From assembly GCA_024762335.1 (NCBI GenBank), contig JANTHO010000024.1, forward strand, positions 1 to 34,909: DNA of 34,909 bases, given 5' to 3'. The position numbers were made by a program, and so were the translations under genes. The stretch comes from Acidimicrobiia bacterium (GTDB lineage Bacteria > Actinomycetota > Acidimicrobiia > Spongiisociales > UBA5794). The notes under the pieces are model-generated. The model searched no databases. It was not told where the DNA came from and was given only the letters and a program-made list of their open reading frames with translations. Below, piece by piece: positions 32,836-34,909 of this stretch (the first letter of the stretch is position 1; each line of letters starts with the position of its first letter).

Positions 32836-34909
32836 GAGCGACGAGACTCCGGTCGAGGCCGGCCGACGTAGAGCGGAAGCCGCGGCGCCTCCGATCGTCC
32901 CGCCGATCGCTCGCGTTCGCCTTGATCGGCGTGGCCATCCTCGGCGTTGCCATCCTCGGAATCGTCAGCAGCTTCTTCGCTGCGGATGTGCTCAACTCGA
33001 CGATCGAGACGCAGCTCCGGAGTATTGCAGCCGAACGGACCACGGCGCTCGAAAACGGCATTGATCGAATTCGGGCCCAGGTCTCGGCTGCTGCCGTGGA
33101 CCGGAGTGTTGCCTCAGCACTCGACGACATGAGCTTGGCATTCACCGATCTCGAATCATCATCGGTCTCCCTCACACCCGATGAAGAGGCCGTCCTCGAA
33201 GATTTCTACCGGGTCGAGGCGCGTTCGGCTGCATATCCCGACGGCACGTCGCCGACCAGCCTCCTCCCGCATTCCGCCGCGGGACGATATCTCCAGTTCG
33301 AGTACATCGTAAGCAACCCGTTCCCCTCCGATCGCCGGTCCGAGTTGGCCGACTCCGGCGATGGCACCACGTACGACGCCGCCCACGCATCGCATCACCC
33401 TGCGCTCGTCGAACGCGCTCATGCGATGGGCGTCGACGATCTCCTGCTGATCTCCACCGGTTTGAACGATGCCATCGTCTACAGCGTCGACAAGAACACG
33501 GATTTCGCCACATCGCTGACTGTTGGGCCGTACAGCGGATCCGCGCTGACGGCTGCCGTCATGAACCGACTCGCCGGTGTGCCGGCAGGTGAAACGATTC
33601 TCGTGGACTTCGATTCCTATCCGCCCGCCGGCCCGGCACCGACGATGTTCGCCGCCGCAGCCGTCCGTCGCGACTCCCAGGTGATTGGAGCGATCGTCGT
33701 GGCCATCCCGGAGCGTGTTCTCGACGATCTGATGACCTTCCACGAACAGTGGCAGAGCGTGGGGCTTGGGAAGAGCGGCGAGATCTATCTCGTTGGATCC
33801 GATCGTCTCATGCGGTCGACCTCACGATTCTGGATCGAAGACCCCGACGGCTACCTCGCCAGGCTCGAGGAACAGGATTATCCACCCGAGGTCGGCGAAA
33901 CGATTCTGCGGCAGGACTCGACGGTACTCGCCCAACCCGTCGAGACCGAGGCCGTCGACGCGGCGCTTACGGACCGGTCCTTCAACGGCACGACGTCGAA
34001 CTACCTCGGAGACAAGACCCGAACGATTGCCGCACCCCTCGGGATCGGTGATCTCAATTGGGTCATCATCGCGGGGTTCTCCTCGTCGGATGCGATCCGT
34101 CCCATTGTCGACTATCTCTTGACGCTCGCGCTCATCATGCTCGTCCTCGTTCCGATCGTGGCAGTACTCGGGTTCCTCCTCGCGGGCCGACTCACGAGAC
34201 CGATCCAACCGCTCGTCGAGACCGTCGCGGCAATCGCTGCCGGTGACCTCGACGCGGACGTTCCGGACCTGGGCAGGAACGAGTACGGGGACCTGGGGAA
34301 CCGCATCAACGCGATCACCGAAATGCTGCGCGATCGCGATGCCCAGCGTGAAGCAGCCGAGGAATCCATCGATGAAGTCCTCATCGCTGCACTCCCCGAA
34401 AGCGTGGTGGCCTCCGCGAGAGAGGCAGCCAAGGATGGACACCATGGAATGGCGATCGATCTCGCGGACCTGATCGACACCGCGACGATCGTCTCCGTGT
34501 CGGTGTCGGGAGCATTTGACAACGCCGATACGGATGCCTCGGTCGCGACGAGCGTCGCTCTCGCAGCAGACCTCGATCGGATCGCCGACGAGTTCTCGAT
34601 CGAGCGGGTCCAATCGACACCGGAGGAGTACCTCTTCGCTGCCGGGCTTCGGAATCCCGGCTTCGCCGCCGACCCGGCTCTGAAATTCGTCGATGCGGTT
34701 CGCGATCGTCTCGATCGCCTCAACGACGAGACCGATGAACCCACCACCTATCGGATCGGTGTCGCCACCGGCCGCGTCGCGTCGGGCCTCCAGACCGGGG
34801 CCCAGATCTCGTACGGAGTCTGGGGTCCACCGGTTCGACGGGCACTCTCGCTCGCCGGCATCGCACGGCCGAACGAGACCCTCGTTGATCAGTCGGTCCA
34901 GGAGGCCCT
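32832..34909 (+). CDS. Second membrane receptor with degenerate cyclase domain (3' end cut by window)
   Basis: At least 692 residues, open to the window edge. Starts at GTG 32832, overlapping the channel stop (GTGA). A basic N-terminus is followed by TM1 (about 28-52), an outer sensor domain (about 53-425) with IVYSVDKNTDFATSL (215-229), nearly identical to the motif in the first receptor, then TM2 (about 427-451), HAMP (about 452-505, GRLTRPIQPLVETVAAIAAGDL), and a cyclase-like domain from about 545. Here every catalytic position I can align is changed: the first metal Asp is Ser557, Lys is Gln594, the second Asp is Glu598, and Asn and Arg are Arg669 and Ser673 within YGVWGPPVRRALSLA. It is a paralogue of the first receptor with a more decayed output domain. 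The C-terminus is not visible. Confidence 0.85.
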   Translation, partial: MRATRLRSRPADVERKPRRLRSSRRSLAFALIGVAILGVAILGIVSSFFAADVLNSTIETQLRSIAAERTTALENGIDRIRAQVSAAAVDRSVASALDDMSLAFTDLESSSVSLTPDEEAVLEDFYRVEARSAAYPDGTSPTSLLPHSAAGRYLQFEYIVSNPFPSDRRSELADSGDGTTYDAAHASHHPALVERAHAMGVDDLLLISTGLNDAIVYSVDKNTDFATSLTVGPYSGSALTAAVMNRLAGVPAGETILVDFDSYPPAGPAPTMFAAAAVRRDSQVIGAIVVAIPERVLDDLMTFHEQWQSVGLGKSGEIYLVGSDRLMRSTSRFWIEDPDGYLARLEEQDYPPEVGETILRQDSTVLAQPVETEAVDAALTDRSFNGTTSNYLGDKTRTIAAPLGIGDLNWVIIAGFSSSDAIRPIVDYLLTLALIMLVLVPIVAVLGFLLAGRLTRPIQPLVETVAAIAAGDLDADVPDLGRNEYGDLGNRINAITEMLRDRDAQREAAEESIDEVLIAALPESVVASAREAAKDGHHGMAIDLADLIDTATIVSVSVSGAFDNADTDASVATSVALAADLDRIADEFSIERVQSTPEEYLFAAGLRNPGFAADPALKFVDAVRDRLDRLNDETDEPTTYRIGVATGRVASGLQTGAQISYGVWGPPVRRALSLAGIARPNETLVDQSVQEA

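Noticed and set aside
1-34909. High frequency of CGATC/GATCG words across the window
   Set aside because: Striking by eye, but it is spread through coding sequence in all regions, so codon and composition bias explains it; no counts were made.

Overview
The window is a gene-dense, high-GC chromosomal segment (about 31 protein genes, almost no spacer DNA) from what looks like an actinobacterium, most likely of the Acidimicrobiia type. This placement is an inference. It rests on a class A penicillin-binding protein with PASTA repeats, a secreted CAP protein with a Thr/Pro-rich tail, an F420-type luciferase-like oxidoreductase, SufU-type Fe-S assembly, GTG/TTG starts and many apparently leaderless genes. 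I saw no rRNA, tRNA, CRISPR array, insertion sequence, integrase or phage gene.

Layout. 1-160: non-coding hairpins, including a dispersed repeat. 161-1723 (minus): methylmalonyl-CoA mutase large subunit. 1814-6117 (plus): penicillin-binding protein and ABC exporter. 6185-8499 (plus): conserved actinobacterial protein, sirtuin, and a rhodanese-ThiF/MoeB enzyme. 8489-18875 (minus): secreted CAP protein, then a long run which in transcription order is lipoamide dehydrogenase (E3), 2-oxoacid dehydrogenase E2, a fused LipB-LipA lipoylation enzyme, an M24 peptidase, transketolase, cobalamin adenosyltransferase and leucyl aminopeptidase. 18876-19458: a mosaic of short repeats without a gene. 19459-20975 (minus): amidohydrolase, a 67-residue protein and a lipoprotein. 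21077-23226 (plus): DsbB-like and thioredoxin-like disulfide pair, then the luciferase-like oxidoreductase. 23273-25740 (plus): sufC-sufS-sufU. 25818-29036: nicotinamidase, a divergent TetR/SRPBCC pair with two operator-like palindromes, and nicotinate phosphoribosyltransferase. 29201-34909 (plus, running off the edge): a three-gene signalling operon.

How the genes fit together. E3, E2 and LipB-LipA make and lipoylate a 2-oxoacid dehydrogenase, but no E1 gene is present. The adenosyltransferase makes the coenzyme that the mutase uses, although the two lie in different transcription units. Sirtuin, nicotinamidase and nicotinate phosphoribosyltransferase are steps of NAD consumption and salvage. 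The DsbB and CPHC thioredoxin-like proteins form an extracytoplasmic disulfide-forming pair.

The most unusual part is the right end. Two membrane receptors with sensor domains and class III cyclase-like output domains flank an MscS-type channel carrying a C-terminal cyclic-nucleotide-binding-like domain. The genes overlap by 4 bases at both junctions. Both cyclase domains lack residues needed for catalysis, and the channel's nucleotide-binding domain lacks the usual phosphate-cassette glutamate. The operon therefore looks like a cyclic-nucleotide-gated channel system whose nucleotide chemistry has been lost or replaced. Other unusual items are the LipB-LipA fusion, a genome-wide-looking leaderless promoter pattern (TANNNT 6-7 bases before the start codon), and a hairpin repeat whose stem changes in a compensated way between copies.
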